A stretch of DNA of 44,730 nucleotides, taken from positions 1 to 44,730 of the forward strand of contig CBFGZI010000019.1 in the NCBI GenBank assembly GCA_965653225.1, read 5' to 3'. This stretch comes from JALZDI01 sp965653225. GTDB taxonomy: Bacteria > Actinomycetota > Actinomycetes > Propionibacteriales > Nocardioidaceae. The notes beneath the pieces were generated by a model. The model saw only the letters and a list, made by a program, of their open reading frames with translations. It ran no database searches and was not told the origin of the DNA. Of the stretch, positions 31,565-40,184 are shown one piece after another (position 1 is the stretch's first letter; every line of letters starts with the position of its first letter). Position numbers and translations under genes: made by a program.

Positions 31565-32142
31565 GTCGCGTGTCATGTCTGGGCACATCCGCCGCAGGCG
31601 AGTTGACACACGACATCAACACGCTGCCGGCACGGCCAGCCCGCGCGGTCGCGTGTCACCTCTCGACACAAGCACCGCTGGCGAGGACGACACACGACTG
31701 TGCGGGCGAAGACGCCGCCGCGGCCCAGGCACACCCATCCCGTGTCATGTTTCGACACATCTGCCGCTGGACCGATGACACACGACATCAACGCGGTGCC
31801 GCCACGGCCCGCCCCGCGCGGTCGCGTGTCACACTTCGACACATCCACCGCTCCCGAGCTGACACACGACTGCGCCGCCGCGAGTCCACCTCGGCCGTAG
31901 CCGAGGGCCCGCCTGTCGTGTGTCACTTCTCGACACAAGCGCCGGCAGGATAATGACACACGACTGTGCGGACGAAGACGTCATCACCACCGCGGCCCAG
32001 GCACACCCATCGCGTGTCATGTCCCGACACATACACCGGGCGACCGATGACACGCGACGTCAGCACGCTCCTGCCACGGCCCGCCCCGCGCGGTCGCGTG
32101 TCACCTCTCGACACATCCGCCGCTAAAGAGATGACACACGAC
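31565..32142 (+). repeat. Seven-copy array of a 50-bp imperfect palindrome
   Basis: Units lie at 31565-31614, 31648-31698, 31737-31786, 31821-31870, 31915-31964, 32009-32058 and 32093-32142. All are 50 bp apart from the second (51). Each begins near GTCGYGTGTCA, has CGACACA (or a variant) near base 18, then often CCGCCGC, and ends TGACACRCGAC. Outer arms pair over 11 bp, and in some copies 4 more bases pair. Spacers of 33-47 bp are of two recurring types: type A (near 31615, 31787 and 32059) carries CGGCACGG or CCACGG, and type B (near 31699 and 31965) carries GCGGCCCAGGCACACCCATC. The spacer near 31871 is unique. It lies between convergent secDF and paaN and accounts for most of the 625-bp gene-free stretch. 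Confidence 0.9.
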
Positions 32143-32166
32143 GGATGCGGGCGCAGCAGCGAGAGC

Positions 32167-33846
32167 TCACACGTGGCGGCGCGTCTGCACCACCCGGAAC
32201 CTGCTGGCCACGAACGCGCCGTCGGTGAACGTCGAGTTGGCAGCCGGGTTGGCGCCGGTGCCGTGGAAGTCGCTGAACGCCGCCGTCTGGTTGACGAACA
32301 CCTGGCCGGTGAGGTTCTCGCTCAGCGCGACGCCGGCGTCGAGGGCGGCCGACCGGGTCGCGGACACCACGTCGTCGGAGGTCGAGTAGACCGACGCGGT
32401 CATCGCGCCGTGCTCGGTGATGGTGTCGCGGAAGAGGTCGAGCGACTCGGCGGTGCCGGGCGTACGGATGAGGTAGGACACCGGCCCGAAGCACTCGTGC
32501 TCGAACACCTCGCGGTCGCCGGCGTCGAGCGCCAGCACCGTCGGGGTACGCACCACCGCGTCGGCGTACGACGGGTGCGCGACCGTGCGCGACTCGAGCA
32601 CGACCTGCGCGGACTTCGGTAGCGAGCCCAGCCGCTGCAGGACACCGTCGTTGACGATGCCGCCGAGCAGCTCGACCGCGCGGGCGTCGTCGCCGAGTAG
32701 CTTGTCGACCGCGGCCTTGATGCCCTGACCGACCTCCTCGAAGCTCTTGTGACCCTCGTCGGTCTCGATGCCGTCGGCGGGCACGTAGACGTTCTGCGGC
32801 GCCGTGCACATCTGGCCGGAGTACAGCGAGAACGAGAACGCCAGGTTGGCGCACATCCCCTTGAACGAGTCGGTCGAGTCGACCACGACGGTGTTGACGC
32901 CGGCCTTCTCGGTGAACACCACGGCCTGCGTGGCGTTCTGCTCCAGCCACTCGCCGAACGCGTTGGACCCGGTGAAGTCGACCAGCCGGACCTCGGGGCG
33001 TGTGGCCAGCACCTTCGCCATGCCGTCGGCCGGGTCCTCCGCGGCCAGCAGGACCAGGTTGGGGTCGAAGCCCGCGTCGGCGAGCACCTCGCGGGCCACC
33101 TGCACGGTGATTGCCAGCGGCAGCACCGCGCCCGGGTGCGGCTTGACCACAACGGGGTTGCCGGACGCCAGCGACGCGAACAGGCCGGGGTAGGAGTTCC
33201 ACGTCGGGAAGGTGTTGCAGCCGACCAGCAGCGAGACACCGCGCGGTACGACCGTGAACGTCTTCTCCATCCGCAGCGGGTCGCCCTTGCCCGGCTTCTC
33301 CCACATCGCCGTCTGCGGGTAGCGCGTCATCTCCTCGTACGCGTACGCCAGCGCCTCCAGGGCACGGTCGAGCGCGTGCGCGCCGCCGGCCTGAAACGCC
33401 ATCACGAACGCCTGGCCGGAGGTGTGGTGCACCGCGTTGGCCAGCTCGAAGATGCGCGCGTGCAGGCGGGTGAGGATCTCGATGCACACCGTGGTGCGAG
33501 CCAGCGGGCCGGCGTCACGCCAGGCCGGGATGCCCTGCCGCGCGGCCGTCATCAGCGCGTCGACGCCGGACTCGGACACCCGCGGGTAGGAAACCTGCAT
33601 CGGCAGGCCGAACGGCGACTTCTCCGTGGCGACGGTGCCCTGGGCACCGGGAGTCTGCAGCGGGAAGTCGTCACCGAGCAGTGCTTCGAAGGCCTTCTTC
33701 CCGTCGGCCGCCGCGCCCTCGCCGTAGACCTTCGGGCTCGGCGACTCGGGGAACGCCGAGAAGTAGCCGCGGGTGTGGATGGCCTCCAGCGCCTGCTCGA
33801 GGACGGGACGGTGACGCGACTCGAGATCTGAGACGGCCAGGCTCAT
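32167..33846 (-). CDS. paaN: Phenylacetate degradation protein PaaN (aldehyde dehydrogenase family)
   Basis: A 559-residue protein of the aldehyde dehydrogenase superfamily. VVFTEKAGVNTVVVDSTDSF and LYSGQMCTAPQNVYVP hold the catalytic region with Cys347; NTFPTWNSYPGLFASLASGNPVVVKPHPGAVLP marks the cofactor-binding part. The overall sequence, including the C-terminal NQTAAFSDFHGTGANPAANST, fits PaaN, which replaces the dehydrogenase half of PaaZ in ring-cleaved phenylacetyl-CoA metabolism. It lacks the MaoC-type hydratase domain of PaaZ. ATG at 33846 with GGAGGA upstream. It is divergent from paaI and paaK. Confidence 0.9.
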   Translation of the reverse strand: MSLAVSDLESRHRPVLEQALEAIHTRGYFSAFPESPSPKVYGEGAAADGKKAFEALLGDDFPLQTPGAQGTVATEKSPFGLPMQVSYPRVSESGVDALMTAARQGIPAWRDAGPLARTTVCIEILTRLHARIFELANAVHHTSGQAFVMAFQAGGAHALDRALEALAYAYEEMTRYPQTAMWEKPGKGDPLRMEKTFTVVPRGVSLLVGCNTFPTWNSYPGLFASLASGNPVVVKPHPGAVLPLAITVQVAREVLADAGFDPNLVLLAAEDPADGMAKVLATRPEVRLVDFTGSNAFGEWLEQNATQAVVFTEKAGVNTVVVDSTDSFKGMCANLAFSFSLYSGQMCTAPQNVYVPADGIETDEGHKSFEEVGQGIKAAVDKLLGDDARAVELLGGIVNDGVLQRLGSLPKSAQVVLESRTVAHPSYADAVVRTPTVLALDAGDREVFEHECFGPVSYLIRTPGTAESLDLFRDTITEHGAMTASVYSTSDDVVSATRSAALDAGVALSENLTGQVFVNQTAAFSDFHGTGANPAANSTFTDGAFVASRFRVVQTRRHV

Positions 33847-33869
33847 GAGGTTCCTCCGAAGCATTCGAG

Positions 33870-33910
33870 TTGTTACATTCGGCCAGCGCTCTTGCAACAG
33901 TGTGTCACAC
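33870..33910 (-). promoter_or_regulatory. Candidate paaN promoter and nearby palindrome
   Basis: On the minus strand TTGCAA (33892-33897) and TAACAA (33870-33875) are 16 bases apart and precede paaN by 24 bases. GTGTG-T-CACAC at 33900-33910 is a perfect small palindrome just upstream. It lies in the 159-bp region shared with the opposite GNAT-paaI-paaK operon. Confidence 0.35.
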
Positions 33911-34005
33911 ATCGCAGGCGCGAGACGATGGCAGCAGGGGCCGGCCGGGTTCACACCTGCAACACTCGGCCCGGACCCCTGCACCGAAAGCAGCAAAGGA
34001 CAGCC

Positions 34006-34488
34006 GTGCACCTGCGAGCCATGAACGACGCCGACACCTACGCGGTGCTGTCCCTGAACGCGAGCGCGGTCGAGGTCACCGGCCCGCTCGACCAGGACCG
34101 GCTCGCCCGGCTGCGCGCGCTGGCGGTGCGCGCCGACGTGGTCGAGGTCGACGGGTGGGTCGCGGCGTTCGCGCTCGTGCTGCCGCCGGGCACCGACTAC
34201 GACTCCGCCAACTACGCGTGGTTCAGCGAGCGGTTCGGCGAGGACTTCCTGTACCTCGACCGGGTGGTGGTGTCGCAGGCGAACCGCCGCTCCGGCATCG
34301 GCGGCATGATCTACGACGCGGCGGAGTCCGACGCGAAGACACGCGGCCGGCTCGCCTGCGAGGTGTACGCCGAGCCACCGAACGGGCCCTCGCTGGCCTT
34401 CCACGCCAGCCGCGGCTACGTCGAGGCCGGGCGGCTGGCCCACGACTCCGGCAAGGTCACCGCGATGCTGGTCAAGGAGCTGCCATGA
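34006..34488 (+). CDS. GNAT-family acetyltransferase
   Basis: A 160-residue N-acetyltransferase. The acetyl-CoA loop region is YLDRVVVSQANRRSGIGGMIYDAAES (about 83-108), with the family R/Q-x-x-G-x-G pattern as RRSGIGG, followed by CEVYAEPPNGPSLAFHASRGYVEAG (about 119-143). GTG at 34006 has AAAGGA upstream; an ATG at 34021 is an alternative. Its stop overlaps the paaI start (ATGA), so it is the first gene of a coupled operon with paaI and paaK. The acceptor is unknown. Control of acyl-CoA ligase activity by lysine acetylation is one possibility, as other bacteria do with similar ligases. Confidence 0.85.
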   Translation: MHLRAMNDADTYAVLSLNASAVEVTGPLDQDRLARLRALAVRADVVEVDGWVAAFALVLPPGTDYDSANYAWFSERFGEDFLYLDRVVVSQANRRSGIGGMIYDAAESDAKTRGRLACEVYAEPPNGPSLAFHASRGYVEAGRLAHDSGKVTAMLVKELP

Positions 34489-34961
34489 GCGACTCGTCTG
34501 CGGTCGGCCACCGCGAAGACCCCGAGGCATCGCAGACGAACCGCGAGGTTGCGCAGCGGTGCGCCGAGGTGATGTGGGCCGACGACGAGGCGAGCCGGGC
34601 CATGGGCATGCGCCTGGTAGAGGTCACGCCGGGGCGCGCGGTGCTGCGGATGCAGGTACGACCCGACATGGCCAACGGGCACGGCATCGCACACGGCGGG
34701 TTCACGTTCACCCTGGCCGACTCGGCGTTCGCGTTCGCCTGCAACAGCCACAACCGCCGTACGGTCGCGCAGGGCTGTGACATCGCGTTCCTCGCGCCCG
34801 TACACGCCGGCGACGTGCTCGAGGCGGAGGCGGTGGAGCGCTGGCGCGCCGGCCGCAACGGCATCTACGACGTCACCGTCCGCCGCGACGGGACCGTGGT
34901 GGCGGAGTTCCGTGGCCGCAGCCGAGAGATCGGCGGCCACTTCTTCGAGGAGACACCGTGA
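34485..34961 (+). CDS. paaI: Hotdog-fold phenylacetyl-CoA thioesterase PaaI
   Basis: A 158-residue thioesterase. GHGIAHGGFTFTLADSAFAFACNS (about 65-88) holds the HGG turn and the catalytic Asp. AQGCDIAFLAPVHAGDVLEAEA follows. PaaI hydrolyses stalled CoA thioesters in phenylacetate breakdown. Coupled on both sides: ATGA with the GNAT gene and GTGA with paaK. An AAGGAG ribosome binding site lies inside the end of the GNAT gene. Confidence 0.9.
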   Translation: MSDSSAVGHREDPEASQTNREVAQRCAEVMWADDEASRAMGMRLVEVTPGRAVLRMQVRPDMANGHGIAHGGFTFTLADSAFAFACNSHNRRTVAQGCDIAFLAPVHAGDVLEAEAVERWRAGRNGIYDVTVRRDGTVVAEFRGRSREIGGHFFEETP

Positions 34962-36241
34962 GCGAACCCGACCTGACCGCCGAGGCTCTGCGCGAGCTGC
35001 AGCTCGACCGGCTGCGCGCCACCCTGCACCGCGCGTACGAGCGGGTGCCGCACTACCGGCACGCGTTCGACGCGGTGGGCGTCGGCCCGGGCGACGTGAA
35101 GACCCTGGACGACCTGGCCCGGTTCCCGTTCACCTCCAAGGAGGACCTGCGGCGCAACTACCCCTTCGGCATGCTCGCTGTCCCGCGCGAGCAGCTCACC
35201 CGCGTGCACGCCTCCTCCGGTACGACCGGTCGCCCGACCGTTGTCGGCTACACCCAGGCCGACGTCGACATGTGGGCCGACGTGGTCGCCCGCTCGATCG
35301 AGCTGGCCGGAGGACGACGCGGCGACCTGGTCCACGTGGTGTACGGCTACGGCCTGTTCACCGGCGGGCTGGGCGCGCACTACGGCGCCGAGCGGCTCGG
35401 CTGCACCGTCGTACCCATGTCCGGCGGCATGACCGAGCGGCAGGTGCAGCTCATCCGCGACTTCGAGCCGCGCATCATCATGGTCACCCCGTCGTACTTC
35501 CTCGCGATCGTCGACGAGATGGAGCGGCAGGGGATGGACCCCGCCGAGAGCTCACTGGAGATCGGCATCTTCGGCGCCGAGCCGTGGACCGACGAGATGC
35601 GCCGCGAGATCGAGCAGCGCTGCAACATGCACGCGGTGGACATCTATGGACTGTCGGAGGTGATCGGTCCGGGGGTCGCGCAGGAGGCGGTCGCCACCAA
35701 GGACGGCCTGCACGTCTGGGAGGACCACTTCTACCCCGAGGTCGTCGACCCGGTCACCGGCGAGGTGCTGCCAGACGGCGAGGAGGGCGAGCTGGTGTTC
35801 ACCTCGCTGACCAAGGAGGCGATGCCGATCGTGCGCTACCGCACGCGCGACCTCACCAGCCTCCTGCCCGGCACCGCGCGCCCGCCCTACCGGCGCATGC
35901 AGAAGGTCACCGGCCGCACCGACGACATGATGATCGTGCGCGGGGTGAACGTGTTCCCCACCCAGATCGAGGAGCAGATCCTCAAGATCGAAGGGCTCAC
36001 CCCGCACTACCTGTGCGTGCTGACCCGCCCCGGCCGGATGGACGAGCTGACCGTGCGCGTCGAGGCACACGACGCCGGCGTCGACGAGACCGACCGGACG
36101 CGGATGACCCAGCAGCTCATCACGCTGGTCAAGGACCACATCGGTGTGAGCGTCGCGGTCGAGGTGACCGACCCGCATGCGCTGGAACGCTCGCTGGGCA
36201 AGGCGAAACGCATCGAGGACCGCCGAAAGCTGCGCGGCTGA
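34958..36241 (+). CDS. paaK: Phenylacetate-CoA ligase
   Basis: A 427-residue AMP-forming ligase that activates phenylacetate to phenylacetyl-CoA. The P-loop is HASSGTTGRPTVVGYT (84-99), then YGYGLFTGGLGAHYGAE and IYGLSEVIGPG. The C-terminal catalytic lysine region is SLGKAKRIEDRRKLRG. The length and single-domain layout are those of PaaK. GTG start overlaps the paaI stop. The paaABCDE epoxidase genes are not in the window. Confidence 0.95.
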   Translation: MSEPDLTAEALRELQLDRLRATLHRAYERVPHYRHAFDAVGVGPGDVKTLDDLARFPFTSKEDLRRNYPFGMLAVPREQLTRVHASSGTTGRPTVVGYTQADVDMWADVVARSIELAGGRRGDLVHVVYGYGLFTGGLGAHYGAERLGCTVVPMSGGMTERQVQLIRDFEPRIIMVTPSYFLAIVDEMERQGMDPAESSLEIGIFGAEPWTDEMRREIEQRCNMHAVDIYGLSEVIGPGVAQEAVATKDGLHVWEDHFYPEVVDPVTGEVLPDGEEGELVFTSLTKEAMPIVRYRTRDLTSLLPGTARPPYRRMQKVTGRTDDMMIVRGVNVFPTQIEEQILKIEGLTPHYLCVLTRPGRMDELTVRVEAHDAGVDETDRTRMTQQLITLVKDHIGVSVAVEVTDPHALERSLGKAKRIEDRRKLRG

Positions 36242-36250
36242 GCGGTCTCG

Positions 36251-36303
36251 GCAACCTCGGCGCGAGGACCTGGTTGGTTGGCTCGCGCAACCTCGGCGCG
36301 AGG
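36251..36303 (+). repeat. Direct repeat of 17 bp between paaK and the CoA-transferase gene
   Basis: GCAACCTCGGCGCGAGG occurs identically at 36251-36267 and 36287-36303. Each copy contains the small palindrome CCTCG-GCG-CGAGG. Further right, CACAA-ACGCC-TTGTG lies within GAGAC and GTCTC ends (about 36320-36357). The 252-bp gap holds no gene that I can see and looks like a cluster of intergenic palindromes. Confidence 0.6.
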
Positions 36304-36493
36304 GGGCTGCCCTTCGCGTCGAGACTGCACAAACGCCTTGTGTTGACCGCTTGTCTCAACACGTGCGGAGAGCCCGGTCTGCGCTCGGCCATCACTGCGT
36401 ACCTGCACCCACGACGGGTACTCCCCTACAGTGGAGCACTTCCAAACCGACCAACGGCCGCAGACCGACGAGACGAGGCGGGCTGAGCTCCCG

Positions 36494-37705
36494 ATGACAC
36501 AGCTGCTGTCCGACGTGACCGTCGTCGACCTGACCCGGGCTCTGGCCGGCCCGCACGCGGCCATGATGCTGGGCGACCTCGGAGCCCGGGTGATCAAGGT
36601 CGAGACGCCGAACGGGGGCGACGACAGCCGGGGCTGGGGCCCGCCGTTCGTCGGCTCGCCGGAGGACCGCTACTCGACCTACTTCATGTCCACCAACCGC
36701 AACAAGGAGTCGGTGACGGCCGACTTCAAGAGCGAGGAGGGCAAGGAGCTGCTGCGCCGGCTGGTGCGGCACGCCGACGTCCTGTGCGAGAACTTCCGCC
36801 CCGGCGTCCTCGACCGGCTAGGGTTCTCGGTCGAGCAGCTGCACGAGATCAACCCGGCTCTGGTGATCCTGTCCATCACCGGCTTCGGCCACGACGGGCC
36901 CGAGGGCGGACGAGCCGGGTACGACCAGATCGCGCAGGGCGAGGGCGGGCTGATGAGCATCACCGGCCCCGACCCGGACCAGCCCACCAAGGTCGGGACA
37001 CCCATCGGCGATTTGCTCGCGGGGATGTACGGCGCGTACGGCGTGCTGGCCGCGCTGATGGAGCGCAACAAGACCGGCAGGGGCCGGGTCGTGCGCACCA
37101 GCCTGCTCGCCTCGATCGTCGGCGTGCTGTCCTTCCAGGGCACCCGCTACACCGTCGCCGGCGACGTGCCGCGAGGGATCGGCAACCACCACGCGGCGAT
37201 CGCGCCGTACGGGCTGTTCCGCACCGCCGACGCCCCCGTGCAGCTGGCCGTGGGCAGCGACGGCCTGTGGCGCAGGTTCGCGCCGGTGGCCGAGATCGAC
37301 CCCGAGGACTCGCGCTTCGTCACCAACCACCAGCGCGTGGCCAACCGGGAGGCGCTGATCGAGGAGATCGAGCGGGCCTTCACCCAGGGGTCGGCCGAGG
37401 ACTGGCTGAAGCGGCTGGCCGACGCGGGCGTGCCCGCCGGCAAGGTGCGGAGCCTCGACGACGTGTTCGGCTGGGAGCAGACCTTGTCGCAGGGGCTTCT
37501 GGTCGACGTGGAGCACCCCACCGAGGAAGGCACGCTGCAGCTGCCCGGCCCGCCGCTGCGCTTCGACGACAACGCCTACGCCGGCGCACGCGAGCAGCAC
37601 TCCGCGCCGCCCCGGCTCGGTGAGCACAACGAGAGCGTGCGGGCCTGGCTGGACGAGCTCGACCGGCGGGACGAGCGCGAAGGGCAGGGCGGGGGCCGTC
37701 CGTGA
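36494..37705 (+). CDS. Class III (CaiB/BaiF) CoA-transferase
   Basis: A 403-residue family III CoA-transferase that moves CoA between carboxylic acids through an aspartyl-CoA anhydride. VTVVDLTRALAGPHAAMMLGDLGARVIKVE (about 8-37) begins the fold. The nucleophile is Asp173 in TPIGDLLAGMYGAYGVLAAL. YTVAGDVPRGIGNHHAAIAPYGLFRTADAP follows. Substrates cannot be read from sequence; the coupled carboxyltransferase gene suggests acyl-CoA metabolism. The ATG at 36494 was chosen because the family begins there; its ribosome binding site is weak. Confidence 0.9.
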   Translation: MTQLLSDVTVVDLTRALAGPHAAMMLGDLGARVIKVETPNGGDDSRGWGPPFVGSPEDRYSTYFMSTNRNKESVTADFKSEEGKELLRRLVRHADVLCENFRPGVLDRLGFSVEQLHEINPALVILSITGFGHDGPEGGRAGYDQIAQGEGGLMSITGPDPDQPTKVGTPIGDLLAGMYGAYGVLAALMERNKTGRGRVVRTSLLASIVGVLSFQGTRYTVAGDVPRGIGNHHAAIAPYGLFRTADAPVQLAVGSDGLWRRFAPVAEIDPEDSRFVTNHQRVANREALIEEIERAFTQGSAEDWLKRLADAGVPAGKVRSLDDVFGWEQTLSQGLLVDVEHPTEEGTLQLPGPPLRFDDNAYAGAREQHSAPPRLGEHNESVRAWLDELDRRDEREGQGGGRP

Positions 37706-39213
37706 ACGGCCGTCCTCGGCGGCTCGGAGCACACGAGCTCATCGATCTCGTGCTGGACGAGTCGTCCTATAAGTCGTGGGACTCGCTGCCGGTCCAGCCG
37801 CCGGACCTGAGCGCGGAGTACGCCGCCGAGCTCTCCGAAGCGCGCGACCGCTCCGGGGTCGACGAGTCGGTCGTGACCGGCGAGGGACGCATCCGCGGGC
37901 GTCGCGTCGCAGTGGTGGCCTGCGAGTTCCGGTTCCTGGCCGGGTCGATCGGCACCACCGCGGCCGAGCGGCTGGTGCAGGCGGTCGAGCGCGCCACGGC
38001 CGAGCGGCTGCCGCTGCTGGCCGCGCCCGTGTCCGGCGGCACCCGCATGCAGGAGGGCACCGGTGCGTTCGTGCAGATGGTGAAGATCTCGGCGGTGATC
38101 GCGCAGCACAAGGCGGCCGGGCTGCCGTACCTGGTCTACCTGCGCCACCCCACCACCGGCGGGGTGTTCGCCTCCTGGGGCTCGCTGGGCCACGTGACCG
38201 TGGCCGAGCCGGGAGCACTGGTCGGTTTTCTGGGCCCGCGGGTGTACGAGGCGCTGTACGACCGTGAGTTCCCCGACGGCGTCCAGACGTCGGAGAACCT
38301 CTTCCAGCACGGTCTGCTCGACGCGGTGGTCGAGCCGGAGGAGATCCCCGACGTGCTCGACCGGGCGCTCAACGTGCTGTGCGCCGACCGCACCGGTGAG
38401 GCACCGATGTCCTCCACCCCCACCGACTTCGACGAGATCCCGGACACGCCCGCGTGGGAGTCGATCACCCGGTCACGCCGACCGGAGCGTCCGGGCGTGC
38501 GCCGGCTGCTGCGCTACGCCGCGACCGACGTCGTGCCGCTGAACGGCACGGGCGAGGGTGAGTCCGACCCGGGTCTGCTGATCGCGTTGGCCCGGTTCGG
38601 CGGAGCGCCCTGCGTGTTCCTCGGCCAGGACCGGCGCGGCCAGACCGTCGACCGTCCGATGGGGCCGGGTGCGCTGCGGGAGGCGCGCCGCGGGATGCGG
38701 CTGGCCGCCGAGCTCGACCTGCCGCTGCTCACCGTCATCGACACCCCGGGCGCCGCACTGTCGGTGGAGGCCGAGGAGGGCGGCCTGGCCGGGGAGATCG
38801 CGCGCTGCCTGTCCGACCTGGTGACCCTCGAGGCGCCGACGATGACTCTGCTGTTCGGCCAGGGCACGGGGGGCGGTGCACTCGCGCTGCTCCCCGCTGA
38901 CCGGGTGGTCGCCGCGCAGCACGGCTGGCTGTCACCGCTGCCGCCGGAGGGCGCGAGCGCGATCGTGCACCGCACGACCGAGCGCGCGGCCGAGATGGCC
39001 GAGAGCCAGGGCGTGCGCTCCCTCGACCTGCTGCGCGCCGGGATCGTCGACCGGATCGTGCCCGAGCTCCCCGACGCCGCCGACGAGCCGGAGGAGTTCT
39101 GCCGGCGGGTCGGCGACGTGCTGCGCCAGGAGCTCGCCTGGCTGCTGCGCCGGCCTCGCGGCAGTAGGGCGCAGCAGCGGTACGACCGCTACCGCAGCCT
39201 CGGCCTGACCTGA
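37702..39213 (+). CDS. accD3: Acyl-CoA carboxyltransferase, AccD3 type
   Basis: A 503-residue protein with an AccD-like half (about 1-240) and an AccA-like half (about 250-503) in one chain. Carboxyltransferase marks are APVSGGTRMQEGTGAFVQMVKI, YLRHPTTGGVFASWGSLGH, GFLGPRVYE and, in the second half, DTPGAALSVEAEEGGLAGEIARC, LFGQGTGGGALALLPADRV and LSPLPPEGASAI. This agrees with mycobacterial AccD3 as I remember it. The bacterial AccD zinc finger is absent. No biotin carboxylase or carrier is encoded in the window. GTG overlaps the CoA-transferase stop. Confidence 0.9.
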   Translation: MNGRPRRLGAHELIDLVLDESSYKSWDSLPVQPPDLSAEYAAELSEARDRSGVDESVVTGEGRIRGRRVAVVACEFRFLAGSIGTTAAERLVQAVERATAERLPLLAAPVSGGTRMQEGTGAFVQMVKISAVIAQHKAAGLPYLVYLRHPTTGGVFASWGSLGHVTVAEPGALVGFLGPRVYEALYDREFPDGVQTSENLFQHGLLDAVVEPEEIPDVLDRALNVLCADRTGEAPMSSTPTDFDEIPDTPAWESITRSRRPERPGVRRLLRYAATDVVPLNGTGEGESDPGLLIALARFGGAPCVFLGQDRRGQTVDRPMGPGALREARRGMRLAAELDLPLLTVIDTPGAALSVEAEEGGLAGEIARCLSDLVTLEAPTMTLLFGQGTGGGALALLPADRVVAAQHGWLSPLPPEGASAIVHRTTERAAEMAESQGVRSLDLLRAGIVDRIVPELPDAADEPEEFCRRVGDVLRQELAWLLRRPRGSRAQQRYDRYRSLGLT

Positions 39214-39262
39214 CCTGGTCTCATCCGACCAGACCTGATCTGACCTGGCCCGGCCCGCGCGA

Positions 39263-39312
39263 GGCGCGTGTCATCCGGGCCGCGGAGCGTGTGTCCGGAG
39301 GTGACACGCGAC
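39263..39312 (-). repeat. Single 50-bp palindrome, inverted relative to the array
   Basis: The reverse complement starts GTCGCGTGTCACCTC, has GGACACA near base 18 and ends ATGACACGCGCC, so it matches the array unit at both ends and centre and has exactly its length. CCGG/CCGG replaces the inner CTCT/AGAG pairing of the last array unit. It lies between the convergent accD3 and methyltransferase genes. Confidence 0.8.
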
Positions 39313-39358
39313 CCCGTGGCTCGACCTCGTGGGCTACGGCCGGTGGCTCGACCGGTGG

Positions 39359-40138
39359 CTAGGGCCGGGCGGCGACCGTGACCTCCCACCGCTGGTGGAA
39401 CCACAGCTGCCCGTCGACGAAGTGCGGGTCGAGTCCCGTGGTCTGCCCGCCGGCGACGTCGGCCTCGAGCTCCGCGCGCACCGCCGACGCCGCGTCGGGG
39501 TCGGTGACCGACTGCTGCAGCCACTGCTCCACCGGCCGGTCGATCTCGCGTTCGGCCACGGTCCGCACGTCGAGCCCGCGCGCACGCAGCCATCCCGACA
39601 CGGCCTCTCGCGGCGGCATCCGCACGTGCGACGCGTCGCGCAGCCGCTCCACATGGTCCTGCCGCGCGGCCACGTCCGGGTCGGTCGAGGCGACCAGGTC
39701 CTTGACGACGAGACGCCCTCCGGGCCGCAGCACGCGGACCATCTCGTTCACGGTGGGGCCGGGGTCGGCGAAGTGGTGCAGCGAGAACCGCGTGACCACC
39801 AGCGTGAACGACGCGTCGGCGAACGGCAGGTGCTCGGCCGACCCCGACACGAACGCCAGGTTCTGGTGCCCCTCCGCCGCCGCTCGCTCGCGTCCCGAGG
39901 CGATCATCGCCGCGGTGCTGTCGAGGGCGGTCACAGAGGCGACCTTGTCGGCCAGGGCGCGGCTGACCAGGCCGGTGCCGGCGGCCACGTCGAGGACCAC
40001 GTCGTCGGGCCTCGGCGCGACGTAGGACAGCAGCCACGGCAGGCCGGAGGTGAACGCGACGTTGAGCCGCTCGTCCTCGAACGTTGCCGCCTGGCGGGTG
40101 AACGCGTCGCGGACTCGGTCTTCGTGGGCACCCGGCAC
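39359..40138 (-). CDS. SAM-dependent methyltransferase, class I
   Basis: A 259-residue methyltransferase. Motif I is VVLDVAAGTGLVSRAL, motif II ends VTALDSTAAMI, and AEHLPFADASFTLVVTRFSLHHFADP and MVRVLRPGGRLVVKDLV give the later motifs; it resembles the UbiE/COQ5-like group. The substrate is unknown. I prefer GTG at 40138 (VPGAHEDRVRDAF); ATG at 40165 would leave only 19 bases to the divergent amidase start. Neither has a clear ribosome binding site. Confidence 0.85.
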   Translation of the reverse strand: MPGAHEDRVRDAFTRQAATFEDERLNVAFTSGLPWLLSYVAPRPDDVVLDVAAGTGLVSRALADKVASVTALDSTAAMIASGRERAAAEGHQNLAFVSGSAEHLPFADASFTLVVTRFSLHHFADPGPTVNEMVRVLRPGGRLVVKDLVASTDPDVAARQDHVERLRDASHVRMPPREAVSGWLRARGLDVRTVAEREIDRPVEQWLQQSVTDPDAASAVRAELEADVAGGQTTGLDPHFVDGQLWFHQRWEVTVAARP

Positions 40139-40184
40139 GGCGACACCGTAGCCCGCGACCGCCATGATCAGACAGGATCGCGGG

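Noticed and set aside
31565..32142. CRISPR array
   Set aside because: The repeats are 50 bp and vary between copies, the spacers recur in two types, isolated copies exist elsewhere in both orientations, and no cas gene is nearby.
31542..32166. Several open frames of 60-150 codons on both strands across the repeat array
   Set aside because: They stay open because the repeated GC-rich unit lacks stops. None has a ribosome binding site or known domain, and each is a translation of the palindromes.
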